Part shown: positions 37,148 to 45,429 of the stretch, one piece after another | Position numbering within the stretch: the first letter of the stretch is position 1 | Layout of the letters: each line of letters begins with the position of its first letter | From: Pseudoalteromonas caenipelagi | GTDB lineage: Bacteria > Pseudomonadota > Gammaproteobacteria > Enterobacterales > Alteromonadaceae | Reading direction: 5' to 3' | Length of the DNA stretch: 64,000 nucleotides | Assembly: GCF_013140855.1 (NCBI RefSeq) | Contig: NZ_JABBPG010000010.1 | Coordinates: 62,001-126,000 of the forward strand | The notes under the pieces: model-generated | Told to the model about the DNA's origin: nothing | What the model saw: the letters and a program-made list of their open reading frames with translations, nothing else | The model's database searches: none | Position numbers and translations under genes: made by a program

Positions 37148-37176
37148 AAAAAAGCCGGCCAACGCCGGCTCTCCTT
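37148..37176 (-). promoter_or_regulatory. Shine-Dalgarno, hairpin and T-run before thiL
   Basis: On the minus strand the order is AAGGAG (37176-37171), a 7-bp GC stem AGCCGGC / GCCGGCT with loop GTTG (37170-37153), then T5 and GTGT before the ATG at 37143. It can be read as an intrinsic terminator ending the rib-nusB transcript. It can also be read as a structured initiation site: leaving out the 18-nt hairpin puts AAGGAG exactly 9 nt from the ATG. No other ribosome site is available for thiL. Confidence 0.7.
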
Positions 37177-37186
37177 AAATTTAGCC

Positions 37187-37597
37187 TTATTTTCGCAACT
37201 CTTTTACAGCCTTATCTAAGACACCATTAACAAATTTATGGCTATCTTCGGCTCCAAAAATTTTGGCAAGCTCTATACCTTCGTTGATTGCCACTTTATA
37301 AGGTACATCTTCTCTGAACTTAAGCTCATATGCACTCAATCTTAATACAGCGCGTTCAACTTCATCTAAGTCATCAAATGGTCTTGATAAGTGCGGTTTA
37401 ACAATCTCATCAAGCTGCTTTTGATTAACCGCAACACCACGTGCCAAATCTTTAAAATACTCAACGTCCACTTTAGAGACATCATTTTCGATCAACATTT
37501 GTTGTTCAATGTCGGCGATTGGGTTTGCGCTTAATTGCCATGAGTACACGGCTTGCAAGGCCAATATACGTGCTTTACGTCTAGCTGCTGGTTTCAC
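37187..37597 (-). CDS. nusB: Transcription antitermination factor NusB
   Basis: A 136-residue all-helical RNA-binding protein that works with NusE on boxA RNA. The basic N-terminus PAARRKARILALQAVYSWQLS and DEVERAVLRLSAYELKFR ... VAINEGIELAKIFG are diagnostic. It lies 11 nt after ribH, the standard arrangement. Confidence 0.97.
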   Translation of the reverse strand: MKPAARRKARILALQAVYSWQLSANPIADIEQQMLIENDVSKVDVEYFKDLARGVAVNQKQLDEIVKPHLSRPFDDLDEVERAVLRLSAYELKFREDVPYKVAINEGIELAKIFGAEDSHKFVNGVLDKAVKELRK

Positions 37598-37608
37598 AGA
37601 GGATCCTC

Positions 37609-38073
37609 TTAAATTTGCTCTAGCACGTTTACCATTTCCAAGGCGCCAAGTGCAGCTTCGCCACCCTTGTTACCCATTTTGGTACCCGCGCGTTCTATGG
37701 CTTGCTCAATGCTTTCAGTGGTAAGTACGCCAAATGCAACTGGAATATCATACTCCAAAGACACATTTGCCAACCCTTTGTTTGATTCATTAGCAACTAA
37801 GTCAAAATGTGGTGTACCACCTCGAATGATCACACCCAATGCAATGATGGCATCAAACTGTTTCTTCATTGCAATACGCTTTGCTGCTAAAGGTAACTCA
37901 ACGGCACCCGGCACATATACCACGGTGATGTCTTCATCGCTTACGCCACCGGTACGCTTTAACTCGTCTACAGCACCTTCTAGTAAACTCTTACCAATAA
38001 AGTCGTTAAAACGAGAAATAACAATGGCAAATTTTTTGCCCGGTGCATATTTGTTACCTTCAATAATGTTCAT
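37609..38073 (-). CDS. ribH: 6,7-dimethyl-8-ribityllumazine synthase
   Basis: Penultimate enzyme of riboflavin synthesis. The 154-residue protein has KFAIVISRFNDFIGKSLL, VPGAVELPLAAKR and the GVLTTESIEQAIERAG segment with the phosphate-binding residues. The start ATG 38073 follows AGGAT by 6 nt. A terminator-like hairpin separates it from ribBX upstream, so it may have its own promoter. Confidence 0.97.
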   Translation of the reverse strand: MNIIEGNKYAPGKKFAIVISRFNDFIGKSLLEGAVDELKRTGGVSDEDITVVYVPGAVELPLAAKRIAMKKQFDAIIALGVIIRGGTPHFDLVANESNKGLANVSLEYDIPVAFGVLTTESIEQAIERAGTKMGNKGGEAALGALEMVNVLEQI

Positions 38074-38114
38074 TAGATGATCCTAATCTTATAAATACCA
38101 ATGCTGAAGCATGT

Positions 38115-38129
38115 ACCGAATTATTCGGT
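38115..38129. other. Small palindrome in the ribH leader
   Basis: ACCGAAT / ATTCGGT around a single T, about 45 nt upstream of ribH. It could be an operator or a leader hairpin. No FMN riboswitch pattern was recognised here or in front of the other rib genes. Confidence 0.3.
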
Positions 38130-38187
38130 CAAGCAATTGCCAAATTGGGGCGCATAATAGCACAATTTTACCTATCCCCAAACAACT

Positions 38188-38211
38188 TAAAACGGGCCTA
38201 TATTAGGCCCG
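38188..38211 (-). terminator. Terminator-like hairpin after ribBX
   Basis: On the minus strand CGGGCCTA / TAGGCCCG with a 3-nt loop, followed by TTTTAAG. The short T-run makes it moderate in strength. It suggests that ribH-nusB are at least partly transcribed separately from nrdR-ribD-ribE-ribBX. Confidence 0.6.
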
Positions 38212-38234
38212 CTATCTAGTGACTTTTACTATCC

Positions 38235-39347
38235 TTATTGTGGCTCGACGTAATCAACCACTTCTAGATGGAATCCAGACAACGCATGATACTTTTTCGG
38301 CATGCTCATCAAGCGCATTTTTTGGATGCCCAAATCAGCTAGAATTTGTGAGCCAACACCTACCGTACGTGAAGTACCTTGAAACTTGCGTACATTTACT
38401 TGCTCACCTTTATCTTGAGCTGCAAACGCTTTTACCATCGCTTCAATTTCATGGCTTTGCTCTTGTTTGCCCAGTACAACCAACACTCCATTATTTTCAC
38501 TGATGTACTGCATCGCGCTGTGTAAACTCCAGCTTCTGTCAGCACCACGGTCTGACAACAAAATATCATTGAAGGTACTTTGCAGATGAACACGCACTAA
38601 AGTGGTATCACCCGGCTTTACTTCACCTTTGAGCAATGCATAATGGAGCTGGTTATCAATGGTATCTTTGTATGTGACTAGATCAAATTCACCATATTCA
38701 GTTGGCAGCTTACACTGTGCCACTTTTTCAATGGTGGTTTCGTTTAGGTTTCGATATTCGATTAAATCAGCGATAGTACCAATTTTAATACCATGCTCTT
38801 TAGCAAACACTTCTAGCTGTGGACGGCGCGCCATTGTGCCATCTGGATTTAGTATTTCTACTATAACTGACGAAGGCTCAAGTCCTGCTAAACGAGCAAG
38901 ATCACACCCAGCCTCTGTATGGCCTGCGCGAGTCAATACTCCACCAGGTTGCGCCATGATAGGAAAAATATGGCCTGGTTGAACAATATCACTCGGTAGT
39001 GCTCCTTTTGCAACGGCAGCCTGAACGGTACGTGCTCTATCTGCTGCAGAAATACCTGTGGTAACACCTTTTGCAGCTTCGATCGATAATGTGAAATTAG
39101 TAGAGAACTGAGCTCCGTTGTTGCGAACCATAAGAGGTAAATCTAATTGTTGGCAGCGCTGTTGAGTCATAGTTAAACAAATTAAGCCGCGACCATAAGT
39201 TGCCATAAAGTTAATCGCATCTGCCGAAATATGCTCGGCGGCGATAATTAAATCACCTTCATTTTCACGGTCTTCATCATCCATCAAGATGACCATTTTG
39301 CCGGCTTTTATGTCATCAATGATTTCTTGTGCGCTGTTCAGATTCAT
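38235..39347 (-). CDS. ribBX: RibBX: 3,4-DHBP synthase fused to a degenerate GTP cyclohydrolase II-like domain
   Basis: Residues 1 to about 205 are an intact 3,4-dihydroxy-2-butanone 4-phosphate synthase with MDDEDRENEGDLI, TYGRGLICL, and the AGHTEAGCDLARLAG motif. It makes the four-carbon unit of riboflavin. Residues about 210-370 follow the GTP cyclohydrolase II fold but lack the zinc ligands: where RibA has an RCDCG block this protein has DRGADRSWSLHSAM. The later RibA-type catalytic segments are also altered. It fits the RibBX variant known from Shewanella and other proteobacteria, so it should not be counted as the genome's RibA. The role of the X domain is not established. Confidence 0.85.
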   Translation of the reverse strand: MNLNSAQEIIDDIKAGKMVILMDDEDRENEGDLIIAAEHISADAINFMATYGRGLICLTMTQQRCQQLDLPLMVRNNGAQFSTNFTLSIEAAKGVTTGISAADRARTVQAAVAKGALPSDIVQPGHIFPIMAQPGGVLTRAGHTEAGCDLARLAGLEPSSVIVEILNPDGTMARRPQLEVFAKEHGIKIGTIADLIEYRNLNETTIEKVAQCKLPTEYGEFDLVTYKDTIDNQLHYALLKGEVKPGDTTLVRVHLQSTFNDILLSDRGADRSWSLHSAMQYISENNGVLVVLGKQEQSHEIEAMVKAFAAQDKGEQVNVRKFQGTSRTVGVGSQILADLGIQKMRLMSMPKKYHALSGFHLEVVDYVEPQ

Positions 39348-39378
39348 AATCTACCTATCTAATTAAGGTTCATTGGGG

Positions 39379-40035
39379 TTATTTTATAAAGCCCGCTTTG
39401 GCTAACAAACTGGCTGTGAGAGTTGACTCGCTAGCCTGAGGTTGCGCTCCTAGCACTAAGCGCTCTAAATAACGGGCAATTTGATCAACTTCTAAATTGA
39501 CCTTGCTGCCGACTTTAAAATCGGCAATAGTTGTCTCTTGTGCGGTATGGGGCACAATCGTTAATTTAAATTGCTGCTGTTTGACTTCATTAACCGTCAA
39601 GCTAATGCCATCAATTGCAACAGACCCCTTATGGGGAATATATTTCATTAACTCAGCAGGCGCTTCTAGCCAGTATTCGGTAGCACGTGCATTTGCTTCA
39701 ATGGCAACCACAGTCGCGATACCATCAACATGACCCGATACTAGGTGGCCCCCTAAACGAGAAATGGGCTGTAGTGCTTTCTCTAAATTAACTTTTTGCC
39801 CTTGTTTGTAACGGGAAAACTGAGTTAACTTTATGGTCTCGTTTGATAAGTCTGCTCTGAAACCATCTTTAAACTTCTCTACTACGGTTAAACAGACGCC
39901 ATTTGTCGCTATGCTATCGCCAAGATTTACATCTGTCATATCTAGGTTGTCGCTACCGACACGTACGATTAAGTCCCCTTGGGATGGGGTTAGCTCGCTC
40001 AATGTTCCTGTCGCTTCAATAATACCTGTAAACAT
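39379..40035 (-). CDS. ribE: Riboflavin synthase alpha chain
   Basis: Dismutates two 6,7-dimethyl-8-ribityllumazines into riboflavin. The 218-residue protein has the MFTGIIEATG N-terminus and two lumazine-binding repeats (SIATNGVCLTV and SVAIDGISLTVN). It lies between ribD and ribBX with short gaps. Confidence 0.97.
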   Translation of the reverse strand: MFTGIIEATGTLSELTPSQGDLIVRVGSDNLDMTDVNLGDSIATNGVCLTVVEKFKDGFRADLSNETIKLTQFSRYKQGQKVNLEKALQPISRLGGHLVSGHVDGIATVVAIEANARATEYWLEAPAELMKYIPHKGSVAIDGISLTVNEVKQQQFKLTIVPHTAQETTIADFKVGSKVNLEVDQIARYLERLVLGAQPQASESTLTASLLAKAGFIK

Positions 40036-40048
40036 ATAGCCTCTTAAA

Positions 40049-41155
40049 TTAGCGGGTTATGGCCGTAATACGAATATCTTCGCCTATTTGGCGCACATCG
40101 AGAAACTCTAACTGGGTGATTTCATCCATCACGGTGATCTCGGGCAAATTAACTAAACTTTTGCCGTGACACCCTATTAGCTTCGGCGCTAAATATACCA
40201 CATATTCATCGATTAGCTGTTGCCGTGCGAACACTCCCGCTAAAGTAGCCCCAGACTCAAGCCAAACATGGTTGATACCTCGCTCAGCTAAATGCTCTAG
40301 AGCGGCGCGGCAAGAGATCTTTTGTTGCTGTGCTGGCAATTCAATTTGCTCTACGAAATGCGGCCACTGTCGTTGATTATCAAGGTGTGTACGTAAAATT
40401 AAAATTGGCGCTGCTATTTGAAACAATGCTAGATCTGGCGTTAATCTATTTTGTGAGTCAATGATCACGCGCAATGGCTGTCTTAAAGTCTGGCCTTTGG
40501 GTAGGTCAATCTCTGGTTCTTTAATTCGCACATTAAGTTTGGCATCATCCATTATTACGGTATCAGCACCGCTGAGTATTGCGCAGCTTTGCGCTCTAAA
40601 GCGTTGCACATCTTTACGTGCATTAGGCCCTGTGATCCATTTGCTTTGTCCATTTTTTAGCGCTGTTTTACCATCAAGGCTTGCCGCAAGCTTACACGTT
40701 ACATATGGCAAACCTTGTTCCATTCGTTTTAGAAAACCTTTATTCAACGCTCTTGCTTGCTCTTGCAATAAGCCAGACGCGGTTTCAATACCGGCATCTT
40801 CGAGCATCGCTAAGCCTTTGCCCGCAACTTGAGGGTTGGGGTCTACCATCGCAGCAACGACGCGTGAGATGCCAGCCTTAATCAAACCTTCGGCGCAAGG
40901 CGGTGTTCGTCCATAGTGACTGCATGGCTCTAAGGTCACATACGCAGTTGCACCTTTGGCGTTTTGCCCTGCTTCTTTTAACGCATTGACTTCAGCATGA
41001 CCTTCGCCCGCTCGTTGGTGATAGCCTTGCCCTACTACCTGAGCATTTTTAACAATCACACAGCCAACATTCGGATTTGGTGTAGTTGTAAAGCGCCCTT
41101 TTGCGGCAAGCTCAATTGCCAGCGCCATGTAACGATGATCATCGTTAGTAAACAT
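40049..41155 (-). CDS. ribD: Bifunctional riboflavin deaminase/reductase RibD
   Basis: The N-terminal zinc deaminase domain (HAEVNAL and PCSHYGRTPPC near residues 50-90) is followed by a C-terminal NADPH reductase domain (KLAASLDGKTA, SGADTV, LESGATLAG). The protein is 368 residues long, as usual. It starts 2 nt after the nrdR stop, so the two are coupled. Confidence 0.97.
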   Translation of the reverse strand: MFTNDDHRYMALAIELAAKGRFTTTPNPNVGCVIVKNAQVVGQGYHQRAGEGHAEVNALKEAGQNAKGATAYVTLEPCSHYGRTPPCAEGLIKAGISRVVAAMVDPNPQVAGKGLAMLEDAGIETASGLLQEQARALNKGFLKRMEQGLPYVTCKLAASLDGKTALKNGQSKWITGPNARKDVQRFRAQSCAILSGADTVIMDDAKLNVRIKEPEIDLPKGQTLRQPLRVIIDSQNRLTPDLALFQIAAPILILRTHLDNQRQWPHFVEQIELPAQQQKISCRAALEHLAERGINHVWLESGATLAGVFARQQLIDEYVVYLAPKLIGCHGKSLVNLPEITVMDEITQLEFLDVRQIGEDIRITAITR

Positions 41156-41157
41156 AC

Positions 41158-41607
41158 TTAGTCACCCAGTCTTGCTATTTCTTCACCAAATTCACGAATA
41201 TCTTCAAACGAACGATATACCGATGCAAACCGTACATAGGCAACTTTATCAAGCTTTTTCAACGCTTCCATGATGCATTCACCGATTAGATGACTAGGCA
41301 CTTCACGTTCACCAGTAGCACGGATTTTAGATTTTATCTCATGGATCACTTCATCAATTTGCTCGGTGCTAACAGGGCGCTTTTCTAAAGCTCGAGCCAA
41401 GCCATTGATCAGTTTATCTTCATTAAAAGGCTCACGAGATCCATCTTGTTTGATCACCCGTGGCATAACCAATTCAGCACCTTCAAAAGTTGTAAAGCGC
41501 TCGTGGCATTCAATACACTCTCGGCGTCTTCGCACTTGGTGGCCAGAGCTCACCAAACGAGAGTCTATTACTTTGGTATCTTTAGCAGTACAAAAAGGAC
41601 AGTGCAT
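41158..41607 (-). CDS. nrdR: Transcriptional repressor NrdR
   Basis: Represses ribonucleotide reductase genes in response to ATP/dATP. A zinc ribbon (MHCPFC ... CIECHERF) is followed by an ATP-cone (VIKQDGSREPFNEDKL). The 149-residue length is standard. It is the first gene of the nrdR-rib group. No NrdR box pair was noticed in the window. Confidence 0.97.
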   Translation of the reverse strand: MHCPFCTAKDTKVIDSRLVSSGHQVRRRRECIECHERFTTFEGAELVMPRVIKQDGSREPFNEDKLINGLARALEKRPVSTEQIDEVIHEIKSKIRATGEREVPSHLIGECIMEALKKLDKVAYVRFASVYRSFEDIREFGEEIARLGD

Positions 41608-41631
41608 AGTGTTTCACTTTAGAAATCTTAC

Positions 41632-41655
41632 AAAAAAGGCCGCTAAACAGCGGCC
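41632..41655 (-). terminator. Rho-independent terminator after glyA
   Basis: On the minus strand GGCCGCT / AGCGGCC with loop GTTT and six T. It lies between glyA and nrdR and isolates glyA. Confidence 0.9.
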
Positions 41656-41691
41656 CTTATCATAACAAAAAATGTTATTTAGTGCGTACAA

Positions 41692-42948
41692 TTATGCGTA
41701 AACAGGTAATTTAGCGCAAATTGCTTTCACTTTTTCTTTAACCTGAGCTTGTACAGACTCATCATTGATGTTGTCTAATACATCACAAATCCAACCTGCT
41801 AACTCTTTCGATTCTGCTTCTTTGAAGCCACGACGAGTAATGGCAGGAGAACCAATACGCAGACCAGAAGTCACAAATGGTGAGCGAGGGTCGTTTGGTA
41901 CTGAGTTTTTGTTTACCGTGATATTTGCGCGGCCAAGAGCAGCATCTGCATCTTTACCTGTGATGTCTTTATCAATTAAATCAAGTAGGAATAGGTGGTT
42001 CTCTGTTTTACCAGAAACAACTTTATAACCACGCTCTTGAAGCACTGAAACCATCGCTTGTGCATTCTTAACAACTTGTGTTTGATATTCTTTAAACTCA
42101 GGCTGTAGTGCTTCTTTAAATGCCACCGCTTTTGCAGCGATTACGTGACATAAAGGACCACCTTGTCCGCCAGGGAATACAGCACTATTTAGCTTTTTGT
42201 AGATGTCTTCATCGTTACACGCAGATATAATTAGACCGCCACGAGGACCAGCTAAGGTTTTGTGCGTAGTAGTAGTCACAACGTGTGCATGAGGCACTGG
42301 GCTTGGATAGATACCAGCTGCGACAAGACCTGCAACGTGCGCCATATCAACAAGTAAATATGCACCTACTTTATCTGCAATTTCACGGAACTTAGCCCAG
42401 TCAACAATGCCTGAATACGCTGAGAAACCACCGATGATCATTTTAGGCTTGTGCTCTAAAGCCAAAGCTTCTACTTGAGCGTAGTCAATCTCACCAGTTT
42501 GTTCATTTAAACCGTACTGAATCGCGTTGTACGTTTTACCAGAAAAGTTAACATGTGAACCGTGAGTAAGGTGGCCACCGTGCGCTAAGCTCATGCCTAA
42601 CACTGTGTCATGTGGCTGAAGTAACGCTTGGAAAACAGCGGCATTTGCTTGCGAACCAGCATGAGGCTGAACGTTTGCGTAGTTTGAGCCGAATAACTCA
42701 TTTGCACGATCGATTGCCAATTGTTCAACAACATCTACATATTCACAACCACCGTAGTAACGCTTACCAGGATAACCTTCAGCGTATTTATTTGTTAACT
42801 GAGACCCCTGTGCTTCTAAAACACGTGGACTACAATAGTTTTCAGACGCGATAAGCTCGATATGCTCTTCTTGGCGCGTTGTTTCTTGCGCAATTGCTTT
42901 CGCTAATTCAGGGTCAAAATCTGCAATATTCATGTTACGTTCTAACAT
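41692..42948 (-). CDS. glyA: Serine hydroxymethyltransferase
   Basis: PLP enzyme converting serine and tetrahydrofolate to glycine and 5,10-methylene-THF. The PLP lysine is in VVTTTTHKTLAGPRGG; other blocks are IELIASENYCSPRVLEAQGS and the YVDVVEQLAIDRA segment. The start is ATG 42948 (MLERNMNI), 6 nt after AGGAGA; the GTG-type extension upstream lies in the leader. It is 418 residues long and monocistronic by its terminators. Confidence 0.97.
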   Translation of the reverse strand: MLERNMNIADFDPELAKAIAQETTRQEEHIELIASENYCSPRVLEAQGSQLTNKYAEGYPGKRYYGGCEYVDVVEQLAIDRANELFGSNYANVQPHAGSQANAAVFQALLQPHDTVLGMSLAHGGHLTHGSHVNFSGKTYNAIQYGLNEQTGEIDYAQVEALALEHKPKMIIGGFSAYSGIVDWAKFREIADKVGAYLLVDMAHVAGLVAAGIYPSPVPHAHVVTTTTHKTLAGPRGGLIISACNDEDIYKKLNSAVFPGGQGGPLCHVIAAKAVAFKEALQPEFKEYQTQVVKNAQAMVSVLQERGYKVVSGKTENHLFLLDLIDKDITGKDADAALGRANITVNKNSVPNDPRSPFVTSGLRIGSPAITRRGFKEAESKELAGWICDVLDNINDESVQAQVKEKVKAICAKLPVYA

Positions 42949-43148
42949 GGGGTCTCCTAGGTGCACGTATGGTATTAAAAGCCGTATTGTACGCTCAAAC
43001 GCGTTTCATGCCTATGATCTTGGCATGAGCATATTTAAACAGGGATTGAATTTATTTCACAGTATTAAAAGAATGATATTTTTTTATTTAAATATTAATT
43101 TATTAAATGTTTTTAGTGGATAAAATTAAGTATTTTAATGTTTGATAC

Positions 43149-43174
43149 AGACCGCTCTTGCCTAAGAGCGGTCT
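43149..43174. terminator. Long hairpin between thrC and glyA
   Basis: An 11-bp perfect stem AGACCGCTCTT / AAGAGCGGTCT with loop GCCT lies 15 nt past the thrC stop. No clear T-run follows on either strand, so it may act as a 3' end stabiliser or a factor-assisted terminator for thrABC. The rest of the 42949-43188 gap is AT-rich and should contain the glyA promoter. Confidence 0.6.
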
Positions 43175-43188
43175 AACCTGCGGGCTAT

Positions 43189-44472
43189 TTACAGCAATTT
43201 ACTAAAAATAGCCGCTTTTAATTTATCGTAATCCGCCGTCATCGGCTGTGCTAAACAAGTTTTGTTTAGTGCTTGCTGCAGTACGTCAGGCATCTCTATT
43301 TGCTGAGCGAGCACCTGTTCTACCGACTCTTTAAATTTCGCAGGGTGAGCTGTCGCTAAAAATATTCCAGTGCTATGTGGTGCCTTGTCCAATGTCAGCC
43401 CTTCATACGCAATTGCTGTATGCGGCTCGGCTATATATCCACCAGCAGCCACTTCACGCATGACTTCTTGAGTTCGTTGCTCACCAACACAACGTGAATA
43501 AAATTCACGTTTGTTGAATTGACCGTTATCCAACATGCTTTGAACGCGAGGCCAATTATTAGGTTTACTCACATCCATAGCATTTGATAACGACTCAATG
43601 GTCTCGTTTGGTGACCATTCACCCGACTCTATATAACGCGGTACAGTATCATTTTGATTAGTCGTAGCTGAAAGCTTACTTACAGGTAAGCCTATAACTG
43701 ACGCAATCATTGCCGCGCACACATTACCAAAATTACCACTTGGAACCGAAACGTGCACGTCGGTGCGCTGTTCTTTTGGTAGCTGAGCTAATGCCTCAAA
43801 GTAATAACAAACCTGAGCAAGCAACCTGCTGATATTAATTGAATTGGCTGAGTTCAAACCCAGTTTTTGCTTTACTTCATCATCTAAAAACGCTTGCTTA
43901 ACTAAGCTTTGGCAGTCATCGAAGCTACCTTCAACTGCATAACAGTGAATATTGCCACCAAGTGTTGTGAATAACTTTTGCTGGGCGAGTGATATTTTGC
44001 CTTCAGGATATAAGATCACCACATCAACGTTAGGCTTATTGTAAAAGGCGTGTGCAACTGCAGCACCAGTGTCACCACTGGTTGCGGTTAAAATCGTTAC
44101 TCGCTCGTCTTGATTAAACAAACCTATGCATTCAGCCATAAAACGACCACCAAAATCTTTAAATGCTAAAGTTGGGCCGTGAAATAGCTCTAAGCAGTAA
44201 TTTTTTTCATCTACTTTTGCCAGCTTAACCGGAAAATTAAACGCGCGTTGAACCATTTCAGTCAGGGTATCTTTGGGCAACTCATCACCAATTAGGTGAG
44301 CTAATATTTGCGCACTACGCTCAACAAAAGGTAAATCTAATAACGCATCTACATCAGCTAAACGCGTCAAATCAGTTGGAAAAAATACCCCCTGATTGCG
44401 CCCTAGCCCTGTTTTAACCGCTTCTGTAAACGATACTTTTTGATGTTCATCTTTTAAGTTAACCAATTGCAT
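43189..44472 (-). CDS. thrC: Threonine synthase
   Basis: PLP enzyme forming threonine from O-phosphohomoserine. The PLP Lys is in GPTLAFKDFGGRF; TATSGDTGAAVAHAFY and the SVPSGNFGNVCAAM block bind substrate and PLP phosphate. The 427-residue length is normal. Its ATG shares the last base of the thrB stop region, indicating coupling. Confidence 0.97.
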   Translation of the reverse strand: MQLVNLKDEHQKVSFTEAVKTGLGRNQGVFFPTDLTRLADVDALLDLPFVERSAQILAHLIGDELPKDTLTEMVQRAFNFPVKLAKVDEKNYCLELFHGPTLAFKDFGGRFMAECIGLFNQDERVTILTATSGDTGAAVAHAFYNKPNVDVVILYPEGKISLAQQKLFTTLGGNIHCYAVEGSFDDCQSLVKQAFLDDEVKQKLGLNSANSINISRLLAQVCYYFEALAQLPKEQRTDVHVSVPSGNFGNVCAAMIASVIGLPVSKLSATTNQNDTVPRYIESGEWSPNETIESLSNAMDVSKPNNWPRVQSMLDNGQFNKREFYSRCVGEQRTQEVMREVAAGGYIAEPHTAIAYEGLTLDKAPHSTGIFLATAHPAKFKESVEQVLAQQIEMPDVLQQALNKTCLAQPMTADYDKLKAAIFSKLL

Positions 44473-45416
44473 TACAAATTTACTCCTTGAGAAATAGCAC
44501 GAGTGCCTAAGTTATCGAGTTTACAGATATGGCTAAAGCCTTGTTCATTAATATAATTTTTTTCAAGCCATTGCTGACATTGCTGCGCCTCTTCAAGTGT
44601 TTTACAAATAGCAAACAAGGTTGGCCCCGCACCTGAAATACTTACTAATTTGGCGCCATACTCGGGTAACGCTGCTTTCGCATCGCTAAAGCCTGCAATC
44701 AAAGATTGGCGGTAAGGTTCGGCCAATTCATCCTTCATCAGGGCGAGGGCGTCATCAAAACGGCCGCTTTGCAGCAAAACACAATAGCTAGATAAACGCT
44801 GCGCAAATTCCACTGCGCTATGAGTTGTTAAGCTTTGTGGTAATACGCCTCTGGCCTTTGCGGTATTAAGGGCAAAACCAGGGTAAGCGGCAACGTAGTA
44901 CCACAGCTCATCCACAGGCAACGCGAGCGCCTTGTTAGGCACCAAATCTGCTGTTAACTGCAAGCCCCCCAAATAACAGGGCGTAATGTTGTCATAATGA
45001 CGAGCACCGCTGACTTTACCTTCAAAATCAGCCATTAGTTCAATCATCTGTGATTGGGATAGCTTGGTATCGGCATATTTATCCAGTGCAACAAATGTAG
45101 CAACAACAGAACAAGCGCTAGACCCAAGTCCTGAGCCAATTGGTAGGCGCTTTTCCAAAGTCAGTAGTGCCGCAGGCATGTCCGGTGCTATAAGCTCCCT
45201 GAAATGTAATAAACACTGGAAAGACAAGTTTTCGTGCGCGTCAGTTGGCAGCTTAGCAGCATAAGGACCTACACATTTAAATGTATCTTGTTCTGCGTGT
45301 TCAATATGAACAACATCACCTAGTAAAGTGCCATCAATTGGCGCAAGGGCTGCACCTAATGAGTCAAAACCTACACAAAAATTACCAATCGATGCAGGGG
45401 CATAAATCGAAATCAT
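44472..45416 (-). CDS. thrB: Homoserine kinase
   Basis: GHMP-family kinase making O-phosphohomoserine. The GHMP loop is LPIGSGLGSSACSVVA (near residue 90) and the C-terminal motif is VSISGAGPTLFAI. It is 314 residues long and lies 13 nt after thrA. Confidence 0.97.
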   Translation of the reverse strand: MISIYAPASIGNFCVGFDSLGAALAPIDGTLLGDVVHIEHAEQDTFKCVGPYAAKLPTDAHENLSFQCLLHFRELIAPDMPAALLTLEKRLPIGSGLGSSACSVVATFVALDKYADTKLSQSQMIELMADFEGKVSGARHYDNITPCYLGGLQLTADLVPNKALALPVDELWYYVAAYPGFALNTAKARGVLPQSLTTHSAVEFAQRLSSYCVLLQSGRFDDALALMKDELAEPYRQSLIAGFSDAKAALPEYGAKLVSISGAGPTLFAICKTLEEAQQCQQWLEKNYINEQGFSHICKLDNLGTRAISQGVNL

Positions 45417-45429
45417 TAAAAGTCCTACC

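Noticed and set aside
38074..38234. FMN (RFN) riboswitch upstream of ribH
   Set aside because: The gap is short and lacks the conserved RFN blocks; only a small palindrome is seen.
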